Positions 1 to 13,343 of a DNA stretch of 64,000 nt are shown here, piece by piece. The stretch spans positions 67,064,001-67,128,000 of the forward strand of contig NC_133163.1 of the NCBI RefSeq assembly GCF_040802235.1. Direction: 5' to 3'. Source of the DNA: Manis javanica (lineage: Eukaryota > Chordata > Mammalia > Pholidota > Manidae). A model generated the notes under the pieces. The model was not told the DNA's origin, ran no database searches, and saw nothing but the letters and a program-made list of their open reading frames with translations. How positions within the stretch are numbered: position 1 is the stretch's first letter; each line of letters starts with the position of its first letter. The translations under genes and the position numbers were made by a program.

Positions 1-1530
1 ATATATCATGCCATTCTCTTCTGGCCTGTAAGGTTTCTGTCAAGATGTCTGATGATAGCCTGATGGGTTTTCTTTTGTAGGTGACCTTTTTCTCTCTACC
101 TGCCTTTAAAACTCTTTCCTTATCCTTGATCTTTGCCATTTTAATTATTATGTGTCTTGGTGTTGTCCTTCTTGAGTCCTTTCTGTTGGGAGTTCTGTAT
201 ATTTCTGTGGTCTGTTCGATTATTTCCTACCCCATTTTGTGGAAATTTTCAGCAATTATTTCTTCAATGACACTTTCTATCCCTTTTTTCTCTCTTCTTC
301 TTCTGGTACCCCTATAATACAGATATTGTACCTTTTGGATTGGTCACACAGTTCTCTTAATATTGTTTCATTCCTGGAGATCCTTTTATCTCTCTCTATG
401 TCAGCTTGTATGCATTCCTGTTCTCTGGTTTCTATTCCATCAATGTCCTCTTGGATCTTATCCATTCTGCTTATAAGTCCTTCCAGAGTTTGTTTCACTT
501 CTGTAATCTCCTTCCTGGCATCTGTGATCTCCCCCGGACTTCATCCCATTTCTCTTGCGTATTTCTCTGCATCTACATCAGCATGTTGATGATTTTATTT
601 TGAATTCTTTTTCAGGAAGACCGGTTAGGTCTGTCTCCTTCTCTGGTGTTGTCTCTGAGATCTTGGTTTGCCTGTAATTTTGCCTTTTCATGGTGATAGA
701 AATAGTTTGCAGAGCTGGAACGAGTGACGGCTGGAAGAACTTCCCTTCTTGTTGGTTTGTGGCCTTCCTCACCTGGGAGAACAGCGACCTCTAGTGGCTT
801 GTGCTGGGCAGCTGCACGCAGACAGGGCTTCTGATTCCTGTCTGGCTTCTATGGAGTTTATCTCTGCTGTTGCCGTGGGCTTAGCCTCGCTCGGGCTGCT
901 GCTCCGAAATGGTGGAACCCTGTTGGGGGGGGAGCGGCCGGGAGGCTATTTATCTTTGTGAGGGGCCTCCGTGCTCCCTGCTGCCCAGGGGGTTGTAGTG
1001 CCCAGAGATCCCGAGATTCCCTGCCTCTGTATTAAGTGTCCCGGGATGCTTCCGTCCAGTTTTGGGGTCCCTGTCCCTTTAAGACTTCCTAAAAGCACTC
1101 GCAAAAAGAAAAAAAAAAGCCACTCGCTTTTCTTTGTCCCTGGGCACCGGCCTCCGGGACCCACTCACAGATCTTGCTGCCCCTTTTCCCTAGTATCCAG
1201 GACCCCACGCATCCACTGTGTCTGCGCCCTGGTGCGGATGGCTGGTGCTGGGTGTTCAGCACTCCTGGGCTCCTCCCTCCCCGCTCCGACTCCTCTCCTC
1301 CCGCCGGGAGCTGGGGGGAGGGGTGCTTTGGTCCCGCCGGGCTGGGGTTTGTATCTTACCCCCTTCGGGAGGCGCTGAGTTCTTGCAGGTGTGGAAGAGT
1401 CTATTCTAGGAAGAGTCTTGTCTATTCTAGGAAGAGTTGTCTTTGTTATGTTTTCATAAATATATGTAGTTTTGGGAGATTTCCGCTGCTCTACTCACAC
1501 CGCCATCTTGGCTCCATCCCCAGCTTTCAC
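1..1530 (-). mobile_element. L1 retrotransposon, 5' part (5'UTR and start of ORF1), cut by window edge
   Basis: Positions 1-1,530 align closely, in the same orientation, with positions 30,112-32,465 of the complete L1 further right. They cover the 5'UTR and the N-terminal part of ORF1. The ORF1 start codon lies at 691-689 on the minus strand. The frame is lost after about 33 residues, so this copy is a pseudogene. The 5' terminus near 1,505-1,520 holds the CCATCTTGGC (YY1-type) motif typical of L1 promoters. The 5'UTR has about one promoter unit, against about four in the complete copy. The rest of the element lies left of the window, so target duplications cannot be tested. Confidence 0.92.
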
Positions 1531-1629
1531 TTTTATGAGTAGTTTGCATGTAATTTGTTCATTTGTCTTCCTGTTGCTGGCTGAATAATTTTTTATTAAC
1601 AGTTTTATAAAGATGCAGTGATCTATTCT

Positions 1630-2037
1630 TGTCTTGCCAATCGGTGTCAGCCCCAGGCAAGTTCACTATGGATTCAATGTGACCACAGAAAATGACAGGG
1701 ATGAAAGGGTTATACCCAACTTTACTTCCAGGTGGCAGGTCAGTCACTAGAATCCCACTCTCTCAGAGTGTGTCTCTATGCAGCAAGGCAGTCTCTGCCT
1801 CTGGTCCCCTCTGTCTGCAAAGTAATCCTCTGGGCCTCTCTGCACAGCCATCCCACACAGCCGTCCTCTGGGCCTCTGTCCTCGGCACTGCCACCACTCC
1901 AGCCTCTTCTCTGCTCTCCTGCACCCTTGCAGCCCTGCAACTGTGCAGTAGCCATGTAATGCCCACAGGTGTGCAGTGAGCTAGTCAACTATGGCCAGGT
2001 GAGAATCCTGGCCACAGGAACTCTCATTTTATCCACA
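1630..2037 (-). repeat. 3' LTR of the provirus, lacking its TATA region
   Basis: This is the partner of the 3,372-3,831 LTR. It is about 50 bp shorter, mainly because the segment with the TATA box in the other LTR is absent here (around 1,944-1,952). It is also missing a short insert near the polyadenylation region. It is preceded on the minus strand by a purine-rich stretch around 2,038-2,052 that fits a polypurine tract. Confidence 0.82.
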
Positions 2038-2526
2038 CTCCACCCCTCCAGGATGCTCTCCCCTCAATCTATGTGCCCTTAGTCCTCTGCAATGGTCCCC
2101 GTGCAAGGAAGCTCGAACATTGTTTTCCAGCAAAAGGTCTTGCAGACACACAGGCCAGGCTCGTGGCTCTGTCTCTGACCTCTGCCTCTTTGGTCTTAAT
2201 GGCTGGAACGGCTGCTCTGGTTTCAGTTGTTGCCATAGCTCCAGTAAGATCCTATTTGGCTTCTCGTCTAATTTCCTTCCATCTGGTCCTGCCCATATCA
2301 AATCAACCCACATCTGGATCCTCATAACCCTTACAAGGCCCCTCCAATTCCTCCTGTGAGTAACAGGTCTTATTTCTTTCTGGGTTCTTGTTGCTTCAGC
2401 TATTGTACGTGTCACCTCGCATTTTGTAATCGCTGCCTCAAGGCGGGCTGCACTGTCAGGGAAGACAGCTTTCCCATCTCTGATCCCGACAGAACAATCC
2501 CATCCACCCCTAAGTCCTACAGCCAC
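2038..2526 (-). pseudogene. ERV gag-like remnant, second frame
   Basis: An open frame of about 160 codons extends from the provirus interior to the 3' LTR. The middle (roughly residues 55-110) is rich in Trp, Arg and Leu, compatible with a gag capsid-like remnant. I do not recognise a catalytic motif. It is out of continuous frame with the segment at 3,257-2,976, consistent with an old inactivated copy. Confidence 0.4.
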
Positions 2527-2975
2527 TGGCTCAGCCTGAGTTTAGGGGTGGACCGTAGAGTGCTCCCCGATCTGCAGAGGGGCCTGCTCCTCTCCTTGGG
2601 GAACTTGCAGCTGCTGGATCTGTATTTTCTTTACAACCACTGGGCATGCTTTTGATACAGGAGGGGCCAGTGCCTCTGGCACCACCCCTTCACCCTTCCC
2701 CAGCTCCCATTTCTAGGGCTGATGGCACCTTTCTCTCCACTCCCCCAAGTGCCTCCTCTGCTGCAGTGCCTCGCAACAATGCCAGCTCAGTCTTCAGCAG
2801 CTTTCTTACCTTCAGCTCAATGCTTTGCAGCTGACGTTCTCATGGCCCCCTCTGCCTGTGCTTCCCTCAAGAGTTCATCTCTTTCTTTGATGGCCTCTTC
2901 CTCCTTCAGAACACCTGGCAGCACTGCTGTCCTGTCTCCAATGGCACCTTGCTGCCAGTGCTCTCATGCTGCCTC

Positions 2976-3257
2976 CTACTGCGTCAAGTCCATTTCCCTC
3001 CTCAGGGAATCCACAGAGGTTTGCAGCTCACGTTCTCGTGCTGCCATTTCTTGGGTTTCCTCTGTAGACCTTATTAATACTGTAAGAAGCAGCCAACCCA
3101 TAGTCCCCGCTGCCTCACGTGCACTCTGTTTCTCAAAGGATCTGCTTACTATACCAAGGGCCACCTCTGCTGCATCAGGTGTCACCTCCACTTGCCTCCA
3201 GTCCTGGGGTGGGGCCCAGTCCTCTAGGAGGCAAGCCACCTCAGACCACATATCCAT
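2976..3257 (-). pseudogene. ERV gag-like remnant, first frame
   Basis: A 93-residue open frame lies just inside the 5' LTR of the provirus. It is hydrophilic, with Glu/Arg-rich helical stretches at the C-terminal end, like the N-terminal part of a gag polyprotein. It has no zinc knuckle or protease motif. Assignment to gag rests mainly on position between the 5' LTR and the rest of the interior. Reading frames downstream are broken. Confidence 0.45.
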
Positions 3258-3371
3258 TGGGGACGATCCACTGTCTCCCCATTCACAGGGGCAGCCTGCT
3301 GAAGCACCTCTCCCATAAGGGCAGCTTCTCTTTTTCCTTGGTCAATAATGGACCCTGCCAACCTCACCAAT

Positions 3372-3831
3372 TGTCTTGTCAATGGGTTTCAACCCCAGGC
3401 AAGTTCGCTATGGATTCAATGTGACCAAAGAAAATGACAACAAAACGTTCTTGGGGTGAAAGGGTTATACCCAACTTTATTTCCAGGTGGCAGGTCAGTC
3501 ACTAGAATCCCATTCCCTCAGAGCAAGTCTGCATGCAGCAAGCCAGTCTCTGCCTCTGGGCCCCTCTGTCTACACAGCCATCCTATGGGCCTCTCTGCAC
3601 AGTCATCCCACACAGCTGTCCTCTGGGCCTCTGTCCTCAGTGCTGCCACCACTCCAGCCTCTACTCTGCTCTCCTGCAGCCTTGCAGCCCTGCCACCATG
3701 CCATGCCGAGAGCACTGGGTGGAGCTCTTTTTATAGAGTCAACAGCCATGTATTGCCCACAGGTGTACAGTGAGCTAGTCAACCAGGGCCAGGTGAGAAT
3801 TCTGGCCACAGGAACTCTCGTTTTATCCAAA
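3372..3831 (-). repeat. 5' LTR of the provirus
   Basis: This 460-bp LTR carries the TATA-like TCTATAAAAAGAGCTCC (minus strand, around 3,728-3,744) and a polyadenylation signal followed by U5. Downstream on the minus strand the internal region begins ATTGGTGAGG. The TGG position suits a primer-binding site, but I cannot assign the tRNA. It differs from its partner LTR by scattered substitutions and small indels. Confidence 0.85.
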
Positions 3832-4152
3832 ATTCTTTATAACATTAGACTTCTAATGTCAGTTCATTGAGAGACAATTAGTTATTGAAAGAAGAAAACC
3901 TTCAAATTTGTAATTCATGGAAACGAAGCATCATTTAACTATTATTTGTATTAAATGTTTAGAAATTTTTGAGATGGGCATTTAGAATGAGTTGTGAGTA
4001 CCAAAACTGAGACTGCACCTTTAAAGTAATTTGAGTATATGCTGTTAGTACATTTTTGTTATGATGAAAGTAAAGCTATAACAGTTAACTGCCAATAGCT
4101 TGCATTGCCAACTACTGATTTTTTTTTTCTATTAATAATATGCTGCATGTAA

Positions 4153-4263
4153 ATAAAGATGACCTCTCCCCAACTACTGAGGTTTGGGATGTAGCCCAGG
4201 GACTAATAAGTAAACTGAAGGAACAGTACAAGAAGGAGCAAAAGGGGAAGAAAGGGGTAAAGA
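4153..4263 (+). pseudogene. STRN3: STRN3 alpha-specific exon (exon 8), apparently with both splice sites lost
   Basis: The 111 bases encode the first half of the striatin-3 alpha insert; KDDLSPT, EVWDV and [12 protein letters not shown] are plain. With the exon at 12,325-12,465 the length is 252 bases, exactly the 84 codons that separate the alpha and beta forms. At the boundaries fixed by that length and by the reading frame, the two bases before the exon are AA (AG expected), and the two after are AT within ATAAGT (GT expected). The frame has no stop. Either the exon is skipped, giving the beta form only, or a nearby AG (4,157-4,158) and a cryptic donor are used. Boundary placement relies on my knowledge of the protein. 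Confidence 0.75.
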
Positions 4264-7200
4264 ATAAGTGCAGCTTCTATTATAATTTTTGTATACCAAT
4301 TTTTAAGAAAGAAAAATCCTCCAGTTCTGTTTTTTGTGGGTTTTTTTTGTTTGTTTCATAAGAGGGCAACTACCTTTAAACTTTGTCTGCCATGTAATTG
4401 AAATTTGTCTGACTATAATTTAGGATCTGTTATTGATCAAGTGAAAAATTGTTTCAAATATGTGGATTAGGATGAAGGAAAGATTTCAGGGTCTTTTTTT
4501 TTTTTTTTGGTTATTTACAAAATTTAAGGAATATTGGTCTTGGAAGTAAAATAGAAATTTTTTCAAAAGGGAGAAAGTATGAATTGCCCTATTTTTCATA
4601 CATAGGGTACTTGTAAGTATAACCAACTCATATCCAGGTTACATTTCTTAGTTTGGGAATCATGAAATATAGTGATTAGGAAAGTTCTTTTCATATAGTT
4701 TCTGCTTTCTGGCTTTAGTGCAAGCACAACAAGAGCAGCAAAAAAATTACCCTTTGGATAGTACTTTCCTGGTAGAGGAAAGCCACAGAATAGGTCGTCA
4801 GTGGCAGTAGGTTAGTTTGGTGAATAGCTGAATGTCTTTTGGTGCCTTAGTATATTCTTCACTATGTTATATCCTGACCAGTGTACTGTAAAAGTATAAA
4901 TTCAGTTATAGCACCTTTCAAAGAAGTAATTAATTTCATCTTGTGAATTAAACTTAAAAACAGTCACATGGAAAACATCTTTAGACCTATGAGTATTAAA
5001 TGGAAAAACATAAAACTTAGTTTTGGAAAACTTTATTTTGAATTGGTCATTGATTGCTACTAGTCTAACTTTTTTGACAGTATCAGGGGAGAAAACAGTG
5101 GATGACAAAGGCAAAAACCATAAAGGCATTCTCTCATTCCTTTTGTGGACAAATAACATAAAATGCAAGTGTAATGGAAAAGGGTATGTTTCCTTCAGTA
5201 AAGCATTTTTTGAAAGGTTTAATGTGGAGGTTAATAAGTAGAGTTCTGGGGACTTGACTTGTTATGTAATTTATAATTTTTTGCTAATTTATGTTACTGC
5301 ATGTGAATAAAAAGACAAACTATTCTATAAGAAGTTTCAGACTGTGTGGTGAACTGCTGCCTATTGTATTTAAAAACGTTTAGTGCTGGGCAGGGGTTAT
5401 ATTCAACCCTAACATAATTTAGGTATATAATTCATGCATGTTGAGTATCAACATACTTTTGCATGATTGGCTATTTTATTATAGTCATATTGACATTAGA
5501 ATTTTAAGATTTAGGTCTGTTTTTAATTAAATAAAGCGGTTTATTTTTAAATTAGGTTACTTATTTTATGTATGTTTTTCATAAACTAACCTGTCTGCTG
5601 AAGGTTTCTTTAGAAAATATTGCTTTGATTTGCAATATGAAATACCAGTTTTTTCCCTTTTAGAATATAATTAGATCTATACCTTTACGAGGTTTAAAAA
5701 TAGGATATGTCAGCTTAAGGTTTTTTTAGTTGTAGGCTTTAAATTTTTCTAAATCTGGTTAAGAAATATTAGAAACAGATAAACTGAAATTAAAATTAAA
5801 AGTCCCGATGACATTTTAATGTAATTAATTTTCTTTAGTATGTATGGATAGTTTTGTTATTTGCCTGCCTAGCTAATAGTTCATAGGAAACATCATTTTA
5901 TGTCAATCATTCCTCTGTATAACTTGTTTTCAGTTTTTTTTTTAACAAAGTTGTGCTGTTGGCAAACAAAATATTGGAGAACCTAATATGTGAAATGGGA
6001 AAAAGGGAACTGCTCTGATTAAATCAAGAGCTGGCGACCTGGGAGCCAGGCCTTGAGGTTCTCATGTCGCAGTACTGTTTTATAATTTAGATGGTACTGT
6101 ATCACTTAGCTGGCCACTTTAATATGGCTTTGTGCTATTTTCTTCAAAAAATACTTTGTTTATGTAACTATAAAAATAACAAATGCTAGTTATTCATACA
6201 ATATAAGAAGTATGTAGAAACAAAGAAAAAAGTAAAAAATCACCTGCAGTTCTACCACTTAGAGATTAATATTTGGCATATATCCTTCCAACTTTTTCTA
6301 AGTGTCTTTTAAACCACCTTTTAAATTTTTCAACAAGAATAGCATTATATTGTTTTTAACTCATTTTTATTTAATGTTTCATAGTCATCTCAATAAAATA
6401 CAGTTTTAGTAGTTACTTAGTATTGCATGTTGTGGATTTAATCTAGCCTAGCCTCCATTGTTAAACTTTTAGATTGTTCCTCATTTTTAATGTTTTTGTA
6501 AGCATCAGTGTCTTTAAGGTTATCTATGCACATAGATGTAAAGATGAAGTTTCCAACAGTGTCTCAGGAATAATTAGAAGATAATATGTTTCCTTTTATA
6601 CTTCTTTCTGAATTTAGATAAATAAAAATTTCTTGTTCTTGAATATAGAGTTCAGTATGAAAATATTGGCTCTGAATCCCTGCCATGAAGATAAAACTTA
6701 AGGAAATTTTTAAAAATTGTTAATAGGTGGATCATAAACTTTTAATGGTCTTAATTCAGGTATATCAACATACTAGTATGAAGATAACCATCATGAAAAG
6801 ATAATTCATGAATTATCTTAGTGTTCTTATAGTCTTGTTGATTTTTTTATTCTGATATTTTCCCAGATGTAGCTTTGCACAAGTTAAAATGATTCACAAA
6901 CTGTAGCCTTTGATTTTTTCCCCCCCTTTATTCCAAAATGTGAACGAATCACATGGATTGGATCATAGCCCTAAGCTTCTACAGATTTTTTTTTACAACT
7001 TCTTTGAGGGAAGAAAATTATTTGCTGACTTTAACATATGAAATCAGCACATGTAATGCATTCTAAATACACCCCCCCCCCTTTTTTAATGGAATGAAAA
7101 AAGTGTCAACCTTTTAACTTTACACTCAACTGTGATTTGACTCAAGTGGAAAGAGCTAAGACAGTAACATTTATCTGTCTTCTTTGTTTACTGCACTCTA

Positions 7201-10200
7201 CCTTTTTTATCACCTGAGGCAAAAGAAAATGACTTAAAAGATTGTAGATACAGTTCATAATTAATTTCTTGCTAAGTGAGATATACTTAAGAGTACTTTA
7301 TCAATTAATACTTATAAAAGTAAAGACCCTGAAGTTAAAGAGGTTTGCTATAGGTATTTTGGTCTCAGCTTTAAAATGGTTAAGCTTCCTTTTCCTTTGA
7401 ACTTTTTATTTTGACAGAATTTCACACTTAAGGAAAAACTTGCAAGAATAGTATAAAGAATTCCATGCACTTTTCATCCAGGTTCCCCAAAGTTTTACAT
7501 TTCACCACATTTTCTTTATCCTTTTCTCTCTATAAATATATACATTTATTATTTCAGAAAAATCAGTAGGTTGTAGACACAGGTTGCTCCTTAAATATGT
7601 TAGTGTATGTTACCACGAAGACAATCTCTTAAGAACATGCCTACAGTACAATGATGAAAAATCAGGAAATTAAGTCATAGAATACTATTATCTAACCTAA
7701 AATGGGGTTTTTTTGCTTTTGTTTTTTAATAATTTCTAAGTTTTCTGTAATTGAGGAAAGTAGTGAAGGGGAAGTTCTAAATTAATCTTTTGTTGAAATC
7801 CTGATTTGGTTGGATTTTTCTAGATTTCTGTGGTCTTTTTTTACTTTTCTATCTAAATAAAAACATGTAAATCAGTAACAATTAAAAATCACAGTTTATA
7901 GCATCTGAGGTAAGTGTGGAGAATTTGAAATCTGGAACTTTTAGAATACAAGGGGAGCTAAAAATCTTTGAACATTTTGATACTTCTCTGTTTTAGTTTT
8001 TCAACATGGAAAGTTTAAGTTGTCAATTTAATATGTTTTCCTTGAGCTCTTATTCTTATGGCTTATTACTACTCCTATACTGTTTTGTATCCATGAGTTG
8101 AGGCTTATTAAAGTTTGATTATTTCATCAGAATGAGTACTTCTTCAGAATATTTGTAGGCTTTCCCCATTTCAAAGATTCACATTCTGAGAATATGTTTT
8201 CCTAAATATTCTCACTTATCCTAACTTTCCTGTCTTTTCCATGTTAGAATATGATTTATTTGTCATTCCCCTTCTTTCTCTTAATGGTGTTACAGAATTG
8301 CTGTATATCCTCTGACTTGATTATCAATACATCTGAAAAGAGAATCTTTTAACTTTTCAATCACAGAGAAATGTAATATGTTTGTGAAATATGGCTTAAG
8401 TCCAAATACCTATAAATTAGGCATGTTGATATATTTAAGGAAAAATGATGGATTTGTAGCAATAACTTTTAGCAGGCTTTTAAAAATACCTGGGCACACA
8501 CTATAAAATAACTGTGATGATTAAGCTTTTTATTTAGGAGAGGGTATAAATTCAAAGAGCCCTTAAAATAGTTCAGTATTTTCTCTCCTGCATCAAGTCA
8601 GTGGCAAAAACTAAGTTTTTGCAAAGTGATTTTATTTTCATTTAAGAGATGTACTTGTTTTATGTCTCTGGCTTTAATTTCACACTTTTTAAACAGAGCA
8701 GTCTTCAACTCATTTTTTTTCTTTTTCTCCCCCCGAAAATACCTTAATTTAGGTATTTTTTTTGAGGATCAGAAAGGATCAGATTGATGTGCTTTCAGTC
8801 AGTGTATTGCACTTTCTTAAACTTCAGAATCACTCTGCAGTTGAACTAGTTGTCTTTCCTTGTGATGTCATTTTTTTAAGATAATAATTGTCACATAAAG
8901 GTTTATTTTAATTAGAATGATAGTCAGAAAATGGAATAAATCTAGCAAATACAACATAACTAAATCCTTATTCTAAAATAAATCTGTCTTTTTCAGATTG
9001 CCTGCTAATAGTTGCTTTCCCTTCCAAATATAAGTAAGATAAGGTTGGTTAGCAAAGCGGAAGTGAGAAATGGAAAATGTTAGATTCAGTTAGAGTGCTG
9101 TTTTACTGATAATTATATAGAGTATACAGAAGGGTAAATTTCACTTATCATGAGTATGTGTGTTTGTGAGTAAGTGTGGATTTAAAAACACAACAGTCAT
9201 CAGTTGATAATTTGGCTTACACGTAACATAATTAGTATGTTTTTTGTTGTCCTGTAATCTGTTTAGAGGATTACATTTGTATAACTTTGGTAGTCATGGT
9301 TAATATGTAGGTGGGTTGAATTATAGTTCATAGTAGTAAAAAAAAGTTTTTCTTGCTCTTAAAATTAGAAAATGTATTTATTCTGTAGAGGCCAGCAGTA
9401 ATTGAGAATGAGTTTTTATTTAGTTAATGCTTAATGATTCTTCAACTATGCCAGTATTATATATTGAATATTAAATATATACTAATACCATTATAATTTT
9501 CTCATTGCTAACCAGACTTTAAATTTTTTATTTGAAGTTGCATATTGTTACATTCACGGTATTTAAGATTTAAAGTATGAAGACACATTAAATTTGTAGT
9601 TGTAAGATGCTCTACAAACTAGGCACTAGGTAAGACGGTTATATGTGGTAATAAATCTGTTCTAATCTTTTAGCAGTTTTTCGGAAATTGGAGTTAAAGC
9701 AGGGATGTTCCGTCTTTTCCTAAACTTGGCATTATGCCACACAGAGACTAATGTTTGGCTATAGTATGTACAACAAAAAGTAATAATAATTATGTTATTT
9801 GGGGTCCTCAATTTAAAAAATAACTTTGATGCTGTCTCCTACTTTCCTTCCATCTCCCAGCCCATGTGTTCAGGAAATTATGACTTCATGTTATTTGTAA
9901 TGACAAAACTTTTTTTCGTCTTTATTATGTTTGACATTAGTTATCATTTATAAGGCAGTGTCAAATAAAGTCAAATTTTATGGTACATGCAAGTATAATA
10001 AGAGTGAGCAGGGAAAGATCAACAAAGGCTTCACAGAGGAGATAGAACTAGTTTGGAAGAATGTGCTAAGTCAAGGTGCATGTTTGAGGATAGGATACAC
10101 ACACGTGTGTGTAGGAAGTATTCTCACCTTTCTGAGGAATAGGTGAGTATAGAAACTACAAAATTTAGTAGAAATAATCTTGGTGAACATTGATACTATA

Positions 10201-13200
10201 GGGAAATTGCTTTGCTTGAAAATTAGGGAAATTTGTATTGTGGAGCATTGAAAGATAAGACTGGATAGGAAAAAATAGGGTCTGATCACATGCAAGGTTA
10301 AGTACAAAATTTTAGTTAGCCTTGATCCAGAGTCTTGAAGTGCCTACATTTTTGAGAAAAATTAGGGTTGATTTATTAGTGATAAGTTTATGTGAATGTG
10401 GCAGGAAAATACCCACATAAACACCAAGATTTATGGTTTCTGAATAAGAGGTGATAAAATAAATGTGATAATTTTGGAAAATTTTAGTTGTAATAATCAA
10501 ATTTGAAGGCTGAGCTGGGAGGTAGGAAAACCAATTAGGGATCTAGTGCAGTAATTCATTAGAATGAAAGCTTTGATTTGAATAAAGTCAAAAGAAAGAT
10601 TAATCTGAATAATACGTTAACAGAAGATTCTTCTTTAAAAAAAACCCCACCCCTTGCTTTACAAGTTGAAGAGGAATTAACATGTTGCAGAATTTTAATA
10701 CCAGAAACCAAGTCAATGGTGGTGATACTCACAAGTGGAAAAGTTACAAAGGTGAGCTATTTTGTAAGAAAGGAGAATGTTTATTTTCTTTCATGTTGAA
10801 ATTAACTGATAGATGTCCTGTTGGCAGTTTTTCATTTATTAGAGAATTTGTTTACAGTCATTTCATTGTGAGGGGAAAAAATCCTCAAATAGTACTTAAG
10901 TCCCCCATTATAATTACTTTAGAAAATGCAGTACTTCACATATTGCATCCTTCCATCCCAGAAGTAGAGTTTCTTAAGCATTTCTAAGAAGTTAGGAATT
11001 ACTATAAAATAGAGCTAATGAGTGTATAACATTCCATATTTCCATTAAGTCAACCATCTCGTTCTCTGGCACTCTGTTAGGGATCTATAGATGAGTAATA
11101 GTTCCTGTAAATTTACTAATATTCTAATAGCCATAGTGAAATTCGATAATTATATAAGCAATCTAATTAGTCCATTAATGTTGACATTAGTAGATACAAG
11201 GTTATAATGTCTGACCTTGGATTTTGCTTATTTTAATTTTTTATATTGACTATAAGGCATTTTGTTCAAATTATTTTTTCTCACATTCTTAAAACTGTTT
11301 TCTTTGAAAATACATAAGAGAAATGCTTCTGTCATTTCTTAAGTTCAAAGTTTAAACAGATCCCATAATGCTTCAGATGTTTCTGAGTTTTGTATATTTT
11401 AGCCTGAATTATCCAGACAACAGCTTAAGTTCTCCCCTTAAATTTATAGCTTAACATCTTACTATGTTGAAGGACAGTGACTGTGAACTTGGTGACAAGT
11501 AGTGATTTTACAGCATCTTACTATGTTGATGGACAGTGACTGTGAAAGGGGGTGTGTGGGGGGGGACTTGGTGAAGGGGGGAGCCTAGTAAACATAATGT
11601 CCTTCATGTAATTGTAGATTAATGATACCAAAATAAAAAAAATTTATAGCTTAAGACAGTATTAACTTTTCATACTATCATGAGAAACTCAGAGCTCATG
11701 GGTAGATCAGGTTTTTCAAATTTGGGAAGAGTGAAAATACATTTTTGAGAAAAATGGGTTGATTTATTAGTGATAAATTTATGTGAATGTGGCAGGAAAA
11801 TACCCACATAAACACCAGGGAAAGTTAATTGTTGCACCCTCATAAAAATAATTTCTGTATATTTCCTTATTAACTTTTTTAAATAGTCAATTAAGTTGGA
11901 AAATTTTGTTTTATTTTTCCACTGTTACACCATAAACACCAAAATTTCCTTTTGTTTTAATGGTATCTTCTGTGTCTGTGAGCTTAGAGAACTTTGGTTC
12001 AGTGACAGAAGACTCAATTATATATATATATATATATATAAAATTCTGTTGGAAAAAATAATTTGAAAAAATGAAACTTTTATATTTATATAAAACAGTG
12101 AAGATAATCTCCACAGAAATGGTGAATATCTTAAGTATTTTAATCATTTTAATACTTTTGGAGGGATGGTATATAAAATTGAAGACATCTTTAATTATCT
12201 GAGATTTTTATCACTGGAACTTCTTAAAAAATAGCCTGTTTTGTTAATAAACTGGTTTGAAAGGCTGCTAGCAAGTCAAGCAGTAGCCATTAAATGAACC
12301 TCTACTGCCAACATTAATTTACAGGGATCTACAGGACAAAACTCTGCAACATGATAGCTGGTCTGGGAAATGATGAGCTGGTCCACATCCCTTCAGGAAT
12401 CACTAATCAGTCTAGGTCAGCATCCACTAGAATGACTGATCATGACGGTGCAAGAGCAGAGGAAGGTACAGAATTTAGCTACCATGTTAATTTACTTTGC
12501 AGAAGGTGTTAATTCCAAATCACATGTCCTTAATATCATACATTTGCTGCTGCTTTAAAATGCTGAAGATGAGCATTTTAAATGCTTATATGATCTTCAG
12601 AGAAGATGTTGAGCAAGCTCTTGGTGTAATTGTCTTAGGGGTTTTGAAACTTTTGGCTTCTGTGTCTATATTTTTCTTTTTAATGTTAGGTGGAGTTTTT
12701 AGGTCACTTCTGAGTACCTTTCTTAAATCTAACTTGAGCTTACAGATCTAGTAGCAGGAAAGTACTAGTTTTTAGTAAGACTCTAAATAGTACATATGGA
12801 AAAAAATTCTTTAGTTATTTGTCATATTTCTTAAACTTAGCAACTAATAGTAACTACCACTTATTAGGAGACCACAAAGTGCCCAGACATTGTGCTTGGA
12901 ACTTTATGTATAAATGGAACAGTTGACTAATTTAATCATTTTGGAATAAGGCAGCACCTTCATTCTTTAACTTGGTACCAAATACGTACTACTTGCTAAT
13001 GAATTTTCTAAAATTGCCTAACTAGAAATGTGTAGGTAATGTCAGTACCAGTTAAGGGATTTTTTCCAAAGTTAATTGTAGCTGTAGATACATAGGTATA
13101 CTTGAGTGATTTATAATTGTAGGTCAGATAGCTATAATTCTAAGTAATGAGACCAAATTACCAAAAGTTTATTATGATTTATGAGATACATATAATTCAT

Positions 13201-13343
13201 TATCTAATAATTTGGCCATTAAGTTGGAAAATTTTGTTTTATTTTTACAGTGTTAAAGCATAAACACCAAAATTTCCTTTTGTTTTAGTGGTATCTTCTG
13301 TGTCTGTGAGCTTTGAGAACTTTGGTTCAGTGACAGAAGACTC

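Larger units (their letters stand above)
1630..3831 (-). mobile_element. LTR retroelement (ERV, probably class III/ERVL-like), internally short provirus
   Basis: Two similar long direct repeats, 1,630-2,037 and 3,372-3,831, flank 1.33 kb of internal sequence. ATTCT occurs immediately outside both ends (1,625-1,629 and 3,832-3,836), a 5-bp target duplication. LTR ends read TG...CA on the minus strand; the outer base of the right LTR is mutated. The minus-strand 5' LTR has a TATAAAAAGAG box near 3,735 and AATAAA near 3,480. The internal part has two minus-strand frames (3,257-2,976 and 2,526-2,038) that look like gag remnants. I see no pol or env. A 5-bp duplication and short interior fit ERVL or MaLR-type elements, but the family is inferred. 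It is an old defective copy. Confidence 0.88.
4270..12324 (+). other. STRN3: STRN3 intron between the two alpha exons
   Basis: Eight kilobases of AT-rich intron without a convincing gene. Contents I can name are ancient L1 remnants near 6,150-6,560 and 7,400-7,690, a small L1 3' fragment at 11,455-11,639, and parts of two local direct repeats (10,347-10,427 with 11,739-11,818; 11,891-12,108). There is a C homopolymer at about 7,072-7,081. The rest shows nothing recognisable. Confidence 0.7.

Noticed and set aside
4264..4269. STRN3 exon 8 donor as an AT-AC (U12) intron
   Set aside because: ATAAGT does not match the U12 donor ATATCC, and the next acceptor is AG, not AC.
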